NCBI RefSeq assembly: GCF_017313265.1
Contig: NZ_JAFLQZ010000014.1
Span: 62,001-126,000 of the forward strand
DNA from: Hymenobacter telluris
GTDB lineage: Bacteria > Bacteroidota > Bacteroidia > Cytophagales > Hymenobacteraceae
Length of the DNA stretch: 64,000 bases
Reading direction: 5' to 3'
The first letter of the stretch is position 1. Every line of letters starts with the position of its first letter. Made by a program: the position numbers and the translations under genes. This document shows, piece by piece, positions 51,074-59,395 of the stretch. Under the pieces are notes generated by a model. It was not told where the DNA came from, searched no databases, and worked only from the letters and a program-made list of their open reading frames with translations.

Positions 51074-51913
51074 ATGGAATATAACTCGCCCGACCGCCGC
51101 CCAATGCAGCTAGCCGCTTTTGGCCGCTTACTCGATGTGCTAGAGCGCCTTCGCGCCGAATGCCCTTGGGACCGGAAACAAACTCTGGAAAGCCTGCGCC
51201 ACCTCACCATTGAGGAAACCTACGAACTCAGCGACGCCATCATCCGCCACGACCTTCCCGACCTGAAAAAGGAACTCGGCGACGTATTTCTACACTTGAT
51301 TTTCTACGCCAAAATAGCTTCCGAAACAGGCCACTTCGACGTGGCAGATGTGCTGAACGCCCAGTGCGAAAAACTTATCTTCCGCCACCCACACATTTAC
51401 GGCAATGTGAAAGCCGAAGATGAAGAAACTGTTAAGCGTAACTGGGAACAGCTAAAACTGAAGGAAAAAGGCAACACGTCGGTACTTGGTGGCGTACCTA
51501 CCTCGCTGCCTGCGCTTGTAAAAGCCATGCGCATCCAAGAAAAAGCCCGTGGTGCCGGATTTGATTGGGAAAAGCCCGAGCAAGTCTGGGATAAGGTTCA
51601 AGAAGAACTAGGGGAGTTTCAAGCAGAATTTGCTCACCCCGACCCATCTTCCATCAACCAAGAGCGTGCTGCGGCAGAGTTTGGCGACTTGCTGTTTTCG
51701 CTCATCAACTTTGCTCGCCACGCCGGTATCAACCCCGAAGAAGCCCTCGAACGCACCAATCGGAAATTCATAAATCGGTTCCAATATCTTGAAACACAGG
51801 CTGCCCACGACGGACATCAGCTGCGAGACTTGACACTCTCCCAAATGGATGTATATTGGGAACAGGCAAAAAAATATAATTTCATTTCTAAATCACCGGA
51901 GAGTAAGGACTAA
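51074..51913 (+). CDS. mazG: nucleoside triphosphate pyrophosphohydrolase MazG
   Basis: Hydrolyses NTPs and dNTPs to NMPs, housecleaning damaged nucleotides and dampening stress. The 279-aa protein is the full two-domain form; domain 1 has the metal-binding EEx2E...ExxD pattern in EETYELSDAIIRH and KKELGDVFLHL, domain 2 has ELGEFQAEF and EFGDLLFSLINFAR. It starts almost on a -7 promoter element, suggesting a leaderless mRNA. Divergent from glmM. Confidence 0.94.
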   Translation: MEYNSPDRRPMQLAAFGRLLDVLERLRAECPWDRKQTLESLRHLTIEETYELSDAIIRHDLPDLKKELGDVFLHLIFYAKIASETGHFDVADVLNAQCEKLIFRHPHIYGNVKAEDEETVKRNWEQLKLKEKGNTSVLGGVPTSLPALVKAMRIQEKARGAGFDWEKPEQVWDKVQEELGEFQAEFAHPDPSSINQERAAAEFGDLLFSLINFARHAGINPEEALERTNRKFINRFQYLETQAAHDGHQLRDLTLSQMDVYWEQAKKYNFISKSPESKD

Positions 51914-51962
51914 CTTTTTTGCGGCTTTCTAGCCCATTGGAGCGTTTAAACCCCGATTTCAT

Positions 51963-51993
51963 TTGGCGGCACTAAGGTTTTTACTTAGGTTTG
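51963..51993 (+). promoter_or_regulatory. promoter of the exbB operon
   Basis: TTG at 51963-51965, spacer of exactly 20 nt, then TAGGTTTG at 51986-51993. Start is expected near 52000, giving a leader of about 170 nt. Confidence 0.72.
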
Positions 51994-52018
51994 CCAAGGA
52001 TCGACTGAATCCCAGATT

Positions 52019-52080
52019 GCCCCGCGCACAAAATAGACCCATGTTCTTTGCTTTTACGCAAAGCATGACGTGAGCGGGGC
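52019..52080 (+). promoter_or_regulatory. structured leader upstream of exbB
   Basis: Outer stem GCCCCGC (52019-52025)/GCGGGGC (52074-52080) encloses an inner hairpin CTTTGC-TTTTAC-GCAAAG (52046-52063) flanked by CATG on both sides. It lies in the 5' leader, about 90 nt before the exbB ATG. Role unknown. Confidence 0.5.
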
Positions 52081-52170
52081 GCTATTGTATTTGGGCGTTC
52101 CTTCCGTTCATTTCACCTTTTTCAACACCAATTTACCTTTCACCACCAACTCCCTTAACTCCCCGGAACA

Positions 52171-53043
52171 ATGGAACAAAAGAATGCCACAAACAAGAAC
52201 GTGCGGCCCGCCGCTCCGGCCGCCGCACCAGGTGAGGCAAAAGGCGGTTCCGCGTTTGCCGCCATCGTTATTCCGCTGGCAATCGTTGTTAGCATCATCA
52301 TTTACATTTTTGTATTGGGTAACGGAGGCAACTTCGTAGGTGGTAATAATGCGAATGCCGCACTGCCAGGCAACTACCTCGGCATTGTGTACAAAGGTGG
52401 TCCTATCGTACCTATCCTGATGTCTCTGTTCCTGCTGGTAATTACGTTCTCTATCGAGCGTTTCCTTACCATCAGCAAAGCCAAAGGCAGCAAGAGCATC
52501 GAGAGCTTCGTGCGCACTATCCGTCAGAAGCTGAACGTAAACGACATCACCGGTGCTATTGCCACCTGCGACCAGCAGAAAGGTTCGGTAGCCAACGTAG
52601 TGAAGTCGGGCTTGCTGAAGTACCAAGAAATGGCACGTGAGCGTGGCATGGACAAAGACCAGAAAGTACTGGCCATCCAGAAGGAAATTGAAGAATCGAC
52701 TGCTCTGGAACTGCCAATGCTGGAAAAGAACCTGGTTATCATCTCTACCATTGCTTCGGTTTCGACGCTGGTAGGTCTGCTGGGTACGGTATTCGGTATG
52801 ATCAAGGCCTTCTCGGCACTTGCCCAAGCTGGTAGCCCCGACGCCGTAGCACTGGCAGAAGGTATTTCGGAAGCACTGATCAACACGGCTATCGGTATCG
52901 CCGGTTCGGCCCTGGCCATCATTGCCTACAACTTCTTCACCAGCAAAATTGACGAGCTGACCTACAGCATCGACGAAGCCGGCTTCAGCATTATTCAGAC
53001 TTTCGCCTCGCAGCACGGCGACAATGAAACTTACACGGCCTAA
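52171..53043 (+). CDS. exbB: ExbB/TolQ/MotA-type proton channel
   Basis: Forms the proton-conducting stator with ExbD, driving TonB-dependent outer-membrane uptake. The 290-aa protein has an Ala/Pro-rich N-terminal stretch, a helix (AIVIPLAIVVSIIIYIFVLG), a further helix (PILMSLFLLVITFSIERFL), a long cytoplasmic loop, and the MotA/TolQ/ExbB core (STLVGLLGTVFGMIKAF, ALINTAIGIAGSALAIIAYNF). It starts the exbB-exbD-exbD-tonB operon. Confidence 0.94.
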   Translation: MEQKNATNKNVRPAAPAAAPGEAKGGSAFAAIVIPLAIVVSIIIYIFVLGNGGNFVGGNNANAALPGNYLGIVYKGGPIVPILMSLFLLVITFSIERFLTISKAKGSKSIESFVRTIRQKLNVNDITGAIATCDQQKGSVANVVKSGLLKYQEMARERGMDKDQKVLAIQKEIEESTALELPMLEKNLVIISTIASVSTLVGLLGTVFGMIKAFSALAQAGSPDAVALAEGISEALINTAIGIAGSALAIIAYNFFTSKIDELTYSIDEAGFSIIQTFASQHGDNETYTA

Positions 53044-53110
53044 GTTGCGGTTCACGCAATAAAGGAACAGGTAGTTTCGTTTATCTGAATATTCTTAAAC
53101 CGACCAGCAC

Positions 53111-53734
53111 ATGCCTAAAGTAAAGCCCCATAGAACGAATCCTTCGCTGGACATGACTCCAATGGTGGATTTGGCCTTCCTGCTGGTGACGTTTTTCATG
53201 CTCACCACCAAGTTTGCTGCCGAAGAAGTAGTAGTAGTGGATACTCCTTCTTCTACTTCTGACATCAAACTGCCGGAAAGCAACATTATCCGTCTCTTAA
53301 TCGATAAAGACAAGCGCGTTTTCTTCGGTTTCGAGAGTGATAAAGCCAAGTCTTTGCTGCTCGACAAAATAGCTACCAAGTATGGGGTTAGCTTTAATGA
53401 GAAGCAAAAGAAGAACTTTGGCAACCTCAACTCTTTTGGCGTGCCCGTGCAGCAGCTTGGCGGTTTGCTAAGCCTCAGCACCGAGCAGCGCAAAAGAGTT
53501 AACCAGACAGGTATTCCGATTGACTCGCTCAACAACCAGTTGATTGATTGGGTGATGGAAGCACGGAAAGCCAACCAGGAAGCCATTGCCAAGCCAACGT
53601 TCATTGCCATTAAAGGCGACAACAACGCGGACGTAGCGACGGTGAAAAAGGTCATTCAGATCTTGCAAGACAAGAATATCAACCGTTTCAACCTCATCAC
53701 CGACCTGGAAAACAAGCCGGTGGCCTCTAACTAA
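53111..53734 (+). CDS. exbD: ExbD-type biopolymer transporter, first copy
   Basis: A 207-aa ExbD partner of ExbB. After a short basic N-terminus the membrane helix contains the essential Asp: LDMTPMVDLAFLLVTFFMLT. The periplasmic part has an extra Gln/Asn-rich stretch (residues about 90-150, EKQKKNFGNLNSFGVPVQQL), longer than classic ExbD of about 140 aa. Lies 67 nt after exbB and 12 nt before the second exbD. Confidence 0.93.
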   Translation: MPKVKPHRTNPSLDMTPMVDLAFLLVTFFMLTTKFAAEEVVVVDTPSSTSDIKLPESNIIRLLIDKDKRVFFGFESDKAKSLLLDKIATKYGVSFNEKQKKNFGNLNSFGVPVQQLGGLLSLSTEQRKRVNQTGIPIDSLNNQLIDWVMEARKANQEAIAKPTFIAIKGDNNADVATVKKVIQILQDKNINRFNLITDLENKPVASN

Positions 53735-53746
53735 CGCCCGCAAGCC

Positions 53747-54271
53747 ATGGCAGAAATACAACAGAACTCCGGCGGGGGTGGAAAAGGCGGAAAAAAGCGG
53801 GCCAAGAAAATGTCGACTCGTATCGACATGACCCCGATGGTGGACTTGGCCTTCTTGCTACTTACCTTTTTCATCCTGACGGCGTCCTTCAACAAGCCGA
53901 ACGTGATGCAGCTCACGATGCCGGTTAAGGAAAAGAATCCTGACGAACAAACCGTTCTGAAAGCTTCTGATGCCTTTACCATCATTATGGGCGAGAAAGA
54001 CAAGCTCTACTATTACGAAGGGCTGTTGGATGAGAATGTGAAGCCTCAATTGAAGCTTTCTGATTACTCAGCCGACGGTATTCGTAAAGTCTTGTTGGCC
54101 CGGCAGCGCCAAAACCCCAAAACGGTGGTTTTGATTAAGCCAGACGACAAGTCGAACTATAAGAACATGGTGGACATCTTGGATGAGATGAACATCACCA
54201 ATCAGAGTAAATACGCTCTGGTGGACGTTTCGAAACAAGACGAGGACCTTATTAAAACTTCCGGGCTATGA
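53747..54271 (+). CDS. exbD: ExbD-type biopolymer transporter, second copy
   Basis: A 174-aa second ExbD with a Lys/Gly-rich start (GGGGKGGKKRAKKMSTRI), membrane helix with DMTPMVDLAFLLLTFFILT, and periplasmic domain ending in VDVSKQDEDL. Its stop codon overlaps the tonB start by 4 nt (ATGA), so translation is coupled. Two ExbD types in one operon are usual in Bacteroidota and may form mixed dimers. Confidence 0.93.
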   Translation: MAEIQQNSGGGGKGGKKRAKKMSTRIDMTPMVDLAFLLLTFFILTASFNKPNVMQLTMPVKEKNPDEQTVLKASDAFTIIMGEKDKLYYYEGLLDENVKPQLKLSDYSADGIRKVLLARQRQNPKTVVLIKPDDKSNYKNMVDILDEMNITNQSKYALVDVSKQDEDLIKTSGL

Positions 54272-55098
54272 TGGATAACAGCCAAATAGCGCGGGCGACC
54301 CTCAACGACATTGTTTTCGAAGGCCGAAATAAAGCCTACGGAGCCTATGTGTTGCGGCGCTTGTACTCCAAGCACGTCTCGCGCGCCCTCCTCATCGCTG
54401 TTGCTCTTTTCGTACTGTTAATCAGCTTCCCGCTGATTGCCCGTCTTTTCAAAGACGAAACAGTAGTGGAAGAGGACAAGATGCTCAAGGAGAACGTTCT
54501 GATGGATGCCCCTCCATTGGACCAAACGAAACCACCGCCACCGCCACCACCACCGGAGGCGCCACCACCGCCACCACCGAAACTCTCTACTATCAAGTTC
54601 ACCCCGCCCGTCGTTAAGAAAGACGAAGAGGTGAAGAAAGTAGAAGAGATTCCAGATCAGAAGGAACTGGAAGATAAAGTGGTTTCAACTGCTACTGTAA
54701 AAGGCAACACCGACAATCCGCTCGACCTTAATGGTTTGGATGCTGGTGAAGGCAACAAGGTAGTAGAAGAAGTAGTGGAGCAGAAGGTGTACCAGTACGT
54801 GGAGCAAATGCCCGTATTCCCTGGTGGTCCTGAAGCTTTGCTAGCAGCCATTCAGAAAGGCGCTACGTACCCAGCGCTGGCACTGCGTAACCAGATTGAA
54901 GGCAAAGTTTTTATCTCGTTCGTAGTAGGCCCTGACGGAGCTGTAACGGATGTGAAGGTGCAAAAAGGCATCGGCGGTGGCTGCGACGAATCTGCAGTGG
55001 CCTCGGTGAAGAAGCTTCCCAAGTTTTCGCCTGGTAAGCAAAACGGTCGGGCCGTAAGCGTGTCTTACACTGTACCAGTAACCTTCGCTATCAAGTAA
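54268..55098 (+). CDS. tonB: TonB energy transducer, first copy
   Basis: A 276-aa TonB-family protein: short N-terminal cytoplasmic motif (ARATLNDIVFEGRNKAYGAYVL), one membrane helix (ALLIAVALFVLLISFPL), a long Pro run (PPPPPPPPEAPPPPPP), a charged Lys/Glu linker and the C-terminal TonB domain (ATYPALALRNQIEGKVFISFVVGPDGAVTDVKV and on). It spans the periplasm to contact TonB-dependent receptors. Start overlaps exbD by 4 nt. A terminator follows. Confidence 0.93.
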   Translation: MMDNSQIARATLNDIVFEGRNKAYGAYVLRRLYSKHVSRALLIAVALFVLLISFPLIARLFKDETVVEEDKMLKENVLMDAPPLDQTKPPPPPPPPEAPPPPPPKLSTIKFTPPVVKKDEEVKKVEEIPDQKELEDKVVSTATVKGNTDNPLDLNGLDAGEGNKVVEEVVEQKVYQYVEQMPVFPGGPEALLAAIQKGATYPALALRNQIEGKVFISFVVGPDGAVTDVKVQKGIGGGCDESAVASVKKLPKFSPGKQNGRAVSVSYTVPVTFAIK

Positions 55099-55135
55099 GC
55101 TTACACGCAGATTCAGCTACTTGTTTCTGCCATTA

Positions 55136-55173
55136 AAATCCCGCTTTCAGCTTCGGCCGAAAGCGGGATTTTT
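55136..55173 (+). terminator. terminator of the exbB-tonB operon
   Basis: Stem AAATCCCGCTTTC/GAAAGCGGGATTT with a 10-nt loop and T-run, 38 nt after the tonB stop. Confidence 0.9.
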
Positions 55174-55250
55174 CGTTTTGCAGCAGCTAAGTTGGTTAGA
55201 TGGCCTTACTTAGAAATGATATAAAAAAATATTTCACTGCTTGCATACTA

Positions 55251-55279
55251 CCCCATAAACACTAACCGTTAGACCTTTG
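55251..55279 (+). promoter_or_regulatory. possible promoter of the second tonB
   Basis: TTG at 55251-55253, 18-nt spacer, GACCTTTG (one mismatch to TAnnTTTG) at 55272-55279. The TTG is inside TGCTTGCATACTA (55248-55260), identical to the MarR-gene operator at 33781-33793. Confidence 0.4.
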
Positions 55280-55372
55280 AAAGCCAGGCGGTAGCGGCCG
55301 ATTTATGAGCAGGGAGCCAGGTTTGGGTAATTGCCTACTGTGCATTCGTTTCACCTCTAACCTATATCCCAC

Positions 55373-56215
55373 ATGAGTATGCTCGATTTACGTACCGCTT
55401 CCTTCAACGACATTATCTTTGAGGGCCGCAACAAGCTGTATGGCGCCTACGTGCTCCGGCAGTTGTATGAACGCCATTTGGTAAGAGCATTAGCAATTGC
55501 TGTAGCACTTACACTGCTTCTGGTAACCTCTCCCTTTATTAAAGCATTTTTATTCCCACAGTTAATAGAAGTTCCAGATCCGACAGTATGTGTATTACCA
55601 GTACCAGAAGTTATATTGATAAACCCACCATTAACAGAGCCCCCTAAACCAGTTGGAGGCCAAGTATCACCGCCACCAGCACCTGTTATGCGCCCACCTG
55701 CTCAAACAGTACCGGCTGTAAAGGCTGATGATCTGGTTAAGAAGGATGACAAGCCGATGGCACCTACCATTACGGCAATTGAGCCCAGTGTCATTGAAAA
55801 CCCCGGTGCAACTGGTCCTTCCACTGGAACAGGTGAAAGAGCTGGCCTGATAGGAGGTACTGGGAAAGATTCCAATGCATCCAAAACAGCAGGTCCACCG
55901 GCACCATTTATCACGGCTGAAGTAATGCCTGAGTTTATGGGTGGCCAGGAAGCTCTGCAACGCTACATGCAGAAGAACCTACGGTATCCTCCACAGGCAT
56001 TGCGCAATAATGTTGAGGGCCGTGTGTATATCTCCTTCACTGTGCAGGCCGATGGCTCTATTGCCGATGTGCAAGTATTGAAAGGCTTGGGCTTCGGTAC
56101 CGACGAGGAAGCCGCCCGTGTAGTAAAGAACATGCCTGTTTGGAAACCTGGTATGCAGAACAAGCATTCGGTGGCAGTACGCTACACTATGCCTATCACT
56201 TTCCGCTACGATTAA
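55373..56215 (+). CDS. tonB: TonB energy transducer, second copy
   Basis: A 280-aa paralogue of the preceding TonB with the same N-terminal FNDIIFEGRNKLYGAYVLRQLYERHLVRAL motif, helix, Pro-rich linker (PPLTEPPKPVGGQVSPPPAP) and TonB C-terminal domain (FITAEVMPEFMGGQEALQRY...NNVEGRVYISFTVQADGSIADVQV). The linker lacks the long Pro run and charged part of copy 1. Base use in the linker is more AT-rich than in copy 1. It has its own terminator and a separate upstream region, so it is not in the exb operon proper. Confidence 0.92.
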   Translation: MSMLDLRTASFNDIIFEGRNKLYGAYVLRQLYERHLVRALAIAVALTLLLVTSPFIKAFLFPQLIEVPDPTVCVLPVPEVILINPPLTEPPKPVGGQVSPPPAPVMRPPAQTVPAVKADDLVKKDDKPMAPTITAIEPSVIENPGATGPSTGTGERAGLIGGTGKDSNASKTAGPPAPFITAEVMPEFMGGQEALQRYMQKNLRYPPQALRNNVEGRVYISFTVQADGSIADVQVLKGLGFGTDEEAARVVKNMPVWKPGMQNKHSVAVRYTMPITFRYD

Positions 56216-56278
56216 AGAAAATATAGCCTTGAAGTAAACTACTAGCTTATAACATTTTAAATAAAAATTATCAGTCAA

Positions 56279-56329
56279 AAAGGCTGAAAATTGCCTGATT
56301 CTTCTTGAATCGAGCAGTTTTCAGCCTTT
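56279..56329 (+). terminator. terminator after the second tonB
   Basis: Arms AAAGGCTGAAAA and TTTTCAGCCTTT with an inner GATTC/GAATC fold, then a short T-run. Confidence 0.85.
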
Positions 56330-56330
56330 C

Positions 56331-56362
56331 TTGTAGCAATAACCAAGCTTTGGTTACGTTTA
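56331..56362 (+). promoter_or_regulatory. possible promoter of the PstS-like gene pair
   Basis: TTG at 56331-56333, 21-nt spacer, TACGTTTA at 56355-56362 (one mismatch to TAnnTTTG). Confidence 0.4.
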
Positions 56363-56432
56363 GGCGAACCTGACACCGGGAATATTGTGTTATAAGCAGT
56401 AAATATTTACCCGCTTGTTGTCACCAGATTTT

Positions 56433-56693
56433 ATGATTAACCGTCCTACCACTGAAGAGCGTTTGTCGGCGCGAAGCAACTCTTCCCGGGGCTTCATGCG
56501 CTACTTCCTGCTGATCATGACCCTCACGTATATTGGGCTGGGCATATTCTTATGGTTTGCTCCGCCCATTATCTTCAACCTCTCCGTTCCGAACCGCCGA
56601 ATACTGGGCGGTATATTCGTATTTTACGGAATTATTAGATTTGTCCGTACTTACCAGCAGCATTTCCGAAACGTTGACTCTCAACATGACTAA
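56433..56693 (+). CDS. small two-helix membrane protein
   Basis: An 86-aa protein with two hydrophobic segments (YFLLIMTLTYIGLGIFLWFA and RILGGIFVFYGIIRFV) preceded by a polar, Arg-rich N-terminus. The ATG at 56433 is chosen over TTG at 56415. It overlaps the next gene by 8 nt (ATGACTAA), so the two are co-translated. Unknown function; small partners of this kind precede PstS-like genes in Bacteroidota TonB loci. Confidence 0.75.
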   Translation: MINRPTTEERLSARSNSSRGFMRYFLLIMTLTYIGLGIFLWFAPPIIFNLSVPNRRILGGIFVFYGIIRFVRTYQQHFRNVDSQHD

Positions 56694-57654
56694 AATTTCT
56701 GTCAACCTACGTTCGTTTTCCTTCGGCTTAGCTGTAGCTGGTGCCCTTCTGACCGCCTGCAATCGTAACCCGGATGCCGCAGGCCCCGATGATGATACTT
56801 CTACCACTGGCCGCATCAATATCAGCGTCGATGAGACGTTTGCGCCCATTCTGAAGTCGCATATCGATACGTTTCAGCAATTGTACACCTATGCGCACGT
56901 GACGGCTGCTTATAAGCCCGAAAACGATGTCGCTCAGGATATACTTACTGATAAAGTGCGGGCCGTAGTATTGGCTCGGCCACTCAACGCAAACGAGAAA
57001 AGCGTGTTGGAAAAGCAGATGCTTATCCCGCGTACCACTCATATAGCCACCGATGGCTTGGCCATTATTCTGCACCCGTCCAATCCCGACTCGTTGCTGA
57101 CTATGGCGCAGTTGAGCGATATTTTTTCGGGTAAGAAAGCCGACTGGAAGGAAGTAAGTGGCAAAGGCAAGGCTGGCCAGGTTGACGTGGTTTTCGATGC
57201 TAACCGCTCTAGCACCACCCGCTATGTTCAGGACTCTATCACCCGCGGCGCGGCGCTATCGAAACGAGTGTTTGCTGCAAAATCGAACCCAGCGCTGCTA
57301 GATTACGTTGCAACTCATCCGAACGCCATTGGAATAGTTGGCGCCAACTGGATTAGTGACCGAGATGATGCAGCGGTACAACGCTTTTTAAAGCGTGTAC
57401 GGGTAGCCAGCATCAGCTCTGAAGCAAATCCGAAGTCAGTGGATGACTACTACCAGCCATTCCAGGCATATCTGGCCCTGAAAAAGTATCCGTTGCGGCG
57501 GGAAGTGTACATTATCAGCCGCGAGGGGCGGGCCGGTCTTGGCACCGGTTTTGCATCCTTTGTAGCAGGAACAAAAGGCCAGCTGATTGTCTTGAAATCG
57601 GGACTGATGCCGGCTACCGGACAAACCAGAATCGTGAATACCTCGAAGAAGTAA
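56686..57654 (+). CDS. PstS-like phosphate-binding lipoprotein
   Basis: A 322-aa solute-binding protein of the PstS type. The lipoprotein signal MTKISVNLRSFSFGLAVAGA ends with a lipobox (LTAC, Cys25). The mature domain has the PBP fold start (INISVDETFAPILKSHIDTF), the phosphate-loop like NRSSTTRYVQD, and DYYQPFQAYLALKKYPLRREVYII. No PstCAB permease is next to it, so transport in the usual sense is doubtful; in this locus type it may have an envelope role. Followed by a TPR protein 49 nt downstream. Confidence 0.85.
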   Translation: MTKISVNLRSFSFGLAVAGALLTACNRNPDAAGPDDDTSTTGRINISVDETFAPILKSHIDTFQQLYTYAHVTAAYKPENDVAQDILTDKVRAVVLARPLNANEKSVLEKQMLIPRTTHIATDGLAIILHPSNPDSLLTMAQLSDIFSGKKADWKEVSGKGKAGQVDVVFDANRSSTTRYVQDSITRGAALSKRVFAAKSNPALLDYVATHPNAIGIVGANWISDRDDAAVQRFLKRVRVASISSEANPKSVDDYYQPFQAYLALKKYPLRREVYIISREGRAGLGTGFASFVAGTKGQLIVLKSGLMPATGQTRIVNTSKK

Positions 57655-57703
57655 GTCCGACCGAGTACTTTTTACACACCTCTTTTCACCAAACCAATTA
57701 CCC

Positions 57704-59314
57704 ATGAACTTCAAGCCCTGGAATATCTCGTTCCTCGTTGCCTTGTCAGTTTCCGGCTCTGCCGCTTACGCTCAGAATCCTCAGAAGGCTATTGAACTTG
57801 AGCGTTACAGCGAAGCCCGGGCTGCGCTTTTGCGCCAAGGTCAATCTGCCGAATCTTCATTCGAATTGGGCCGCCTCTATCAGAAGCGGGATATGCCCGA
57901 CTCGGCAGCCTATTATTTCAGCCGCGTTCCTGTTGACCCCAAAAATCCGATGAGCTTGGTGGCCGCTGGCCGTGCTGCACTGGCCAAAGGCGACCAAGCG
58001 GGTGCTCAAACTCAGTTTGATGCTGCCGTGAAAGCCAGCAAAGGCAAAGACGCGAAAGTGTACACGATGATTGCCCAAGCCTACGGCGAGTCGGATGTTA
58101 AAGCCGATAATGCCAAAGCCTTGAGCTACGTAACTGCGGGGGAAAAACTTGCTAAAGGCAAAGACGACCCAGCACTGATGATTGCCCGTGGCGACATCTA
58201 TGGTCAGTCGGACCAGGGTGGTGGCGAGGCCATGAACAGCTACGAGCGGGCTTTGCTGGCTGACCCGAACAGCGCGCTAGCCAACTACCGCAAAGGCGAG
58301 TTGAACGTGCGGGCTCGTAACTACAACGATGCCAAAGCTTCGTTCGAGAAAGCCATTCAACTTGACCCCAACTATGCTCCTGCTTACAACGCACTGGCCG
58401 AAACGTATTTCTACGCCGGTAAGTACGATGACGCGTTGGCTACCTTCCAGAAATACCAGGGTGTAGCCGAAAAGTCGCCGGGTACGGATGCTAAGTATGC
58501 TTCGTTCCTGTTCCTGACCAAGAAGTATCCGGAAGCTCAGGTGGAAGTGGAGAAAGTGTTGGCCCGTGACCCCAACAACATCACCATGAACCGCCTGCTG
58601 GCTTACACGCTGTTCGAGAACGGTAAGAATGCTGAGGCCGTAACAGCTATGGAGAAATACATGAAGCTCCAGCCGGCTGACAAGCTCATCACCGAAGACT
58701 ACGTGTACTACGGTAAGATGCTCTCGAAAGCTGGTCGGGCACAGGAAGGCGAAACTGCACTCAAAACTGCTATTGCCAAAGACCCGAAAAAAGCGGCTGA
58801 ATTGCAGAACGAGTTGGCACAAGGATACATGCTGTCTAAGAACTACCCGGCTGCCATTTCCGCCTACAAGGCAAAGATGAAATCCGATGCTACTCCTGAA
58901 CTAACCGACCAGATTCGTTTGGCTGTAGCTTACGGCGGCAACAAGCAGTATGACAAGGCGGATAGCCTATACAACGCGGTACTAACTGCTCGCCCAACCT
59001 ATGTTCCTGGCTATTTGATGCGGGCTAAGGCCAACTACTTCATGGATCCGGATTCCAAGCAAGGCTTGGCCAAACCGCACTATGAGAAGTACATTGAAAT
59101 GGCAAAAGCCGATCCGGCGAAATACAAGGACGGGCTGGTAGAAGCCAACGAGTACTTGGGCTATTACTACTACGCCAAAGGCGACAAGGCGGCGGCAGCT
59201 CCTTATTACGAGCAAGTACTAGCCTTAGACCCCGAGAATGCCAATGCCAAAAAGGTAATGGCTTCAATGAAAGCTCCGGTTAAGGCAACTTCGAAAACAG
59301 CGCCGAAAAAATAA
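57704..59314 (+). CDS. exported TPR-repeat protein
   Basis: A 536-aa protein with signal peptide (MNFKPWNISFLVALSVSGSAAYAQ) and tetratricopeptide repeats throughout (about 10-12 repeats, e.g. ALANYRKGELNVRARNYNDA, APAYNALAETYFYAGKYDDA, AKYASFLFLTKKYPEAQVEV), ending in a short Lys/Ala-rich tail. Likely a periplasmic scaffold for the exb/TonB or PstS-like partners next to it. Downstream terminator. Confidence 0.9.
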   Translation: MNFKPWNISFLVALSVSGSAAYAQNPQKAIELERYSEARAALLRQGQSAESSFELGRLYQKRDMPDSAAYYFSRVPVDPKNPMSLVAAGRAALAKGDQAGAQTQFDAAVKASKGKDAKVYTMIAQAYGESDVKADNAKALSYVTAGEKLAKGKDDPALMIARGDIYGQSDQGGGEAMNSYERALLADPNSALANYRKGELNVRARNYNDAKASFEKAIQLDPNYAPAYNALAETYFYAGKYDDALATFQKYQGVAEKSPGTDAKYASFLFLTKKYPEAQVEVEKVLARDPNNITMNRLLAYTLFENGKNAEAVTAMEKYMKLQPADKLITEDYVYYGKMLSKAGRAQEGETALKTAIAKDPKKAAELQNELAQGYMLSKNYPAAISAYKAKMKSDATPELTDQIRLAVAYGGNKQYDKADSLYNAVLTARPTYVPGYLMRAKANYFMDPDSKQGLAKPHYEKYIEMAKADPAKYKDGLVEANEYLGYYYYAKGDKAAAAPYYEQVLALDPENANAKKVMASMKAPVKATSKTAPKK

Positions 59315-59329
59315 GCTTTCTTTGTTCTT

Positions 59330-59375
59330 CATGAAAAAAGCCCCCGTTGCAGTTGCAACGGGGGCTTTTTTCATG
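59330..59375. terminator. bidirectional terminator
   Basis: Perfect 21-nt arms (CATGAAAAAAGCCCCCGTTGC and complement) with a 4-nt loop; A- and T-runs on both sides serve the convergent TPR and rluD-like genes. Confidence 0.93.
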
Positions 59376-59395
59376 AAGACTCAACGCCATGCCAA

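Noticed and set aside
52019..52080. A known riboswitch (for example cobalamin or FMN) in the exbB leader
   Set aside because: The folded region is only about 60 nt and I do not see the conserved core of these classes.
52108..53055. Long minus-strand open frame opposite exbB
   Set aside because: Antisense shadow of exbB, with low-complexity Asn/Gln/Val composition; ExbB is unmistakable on the other strand.
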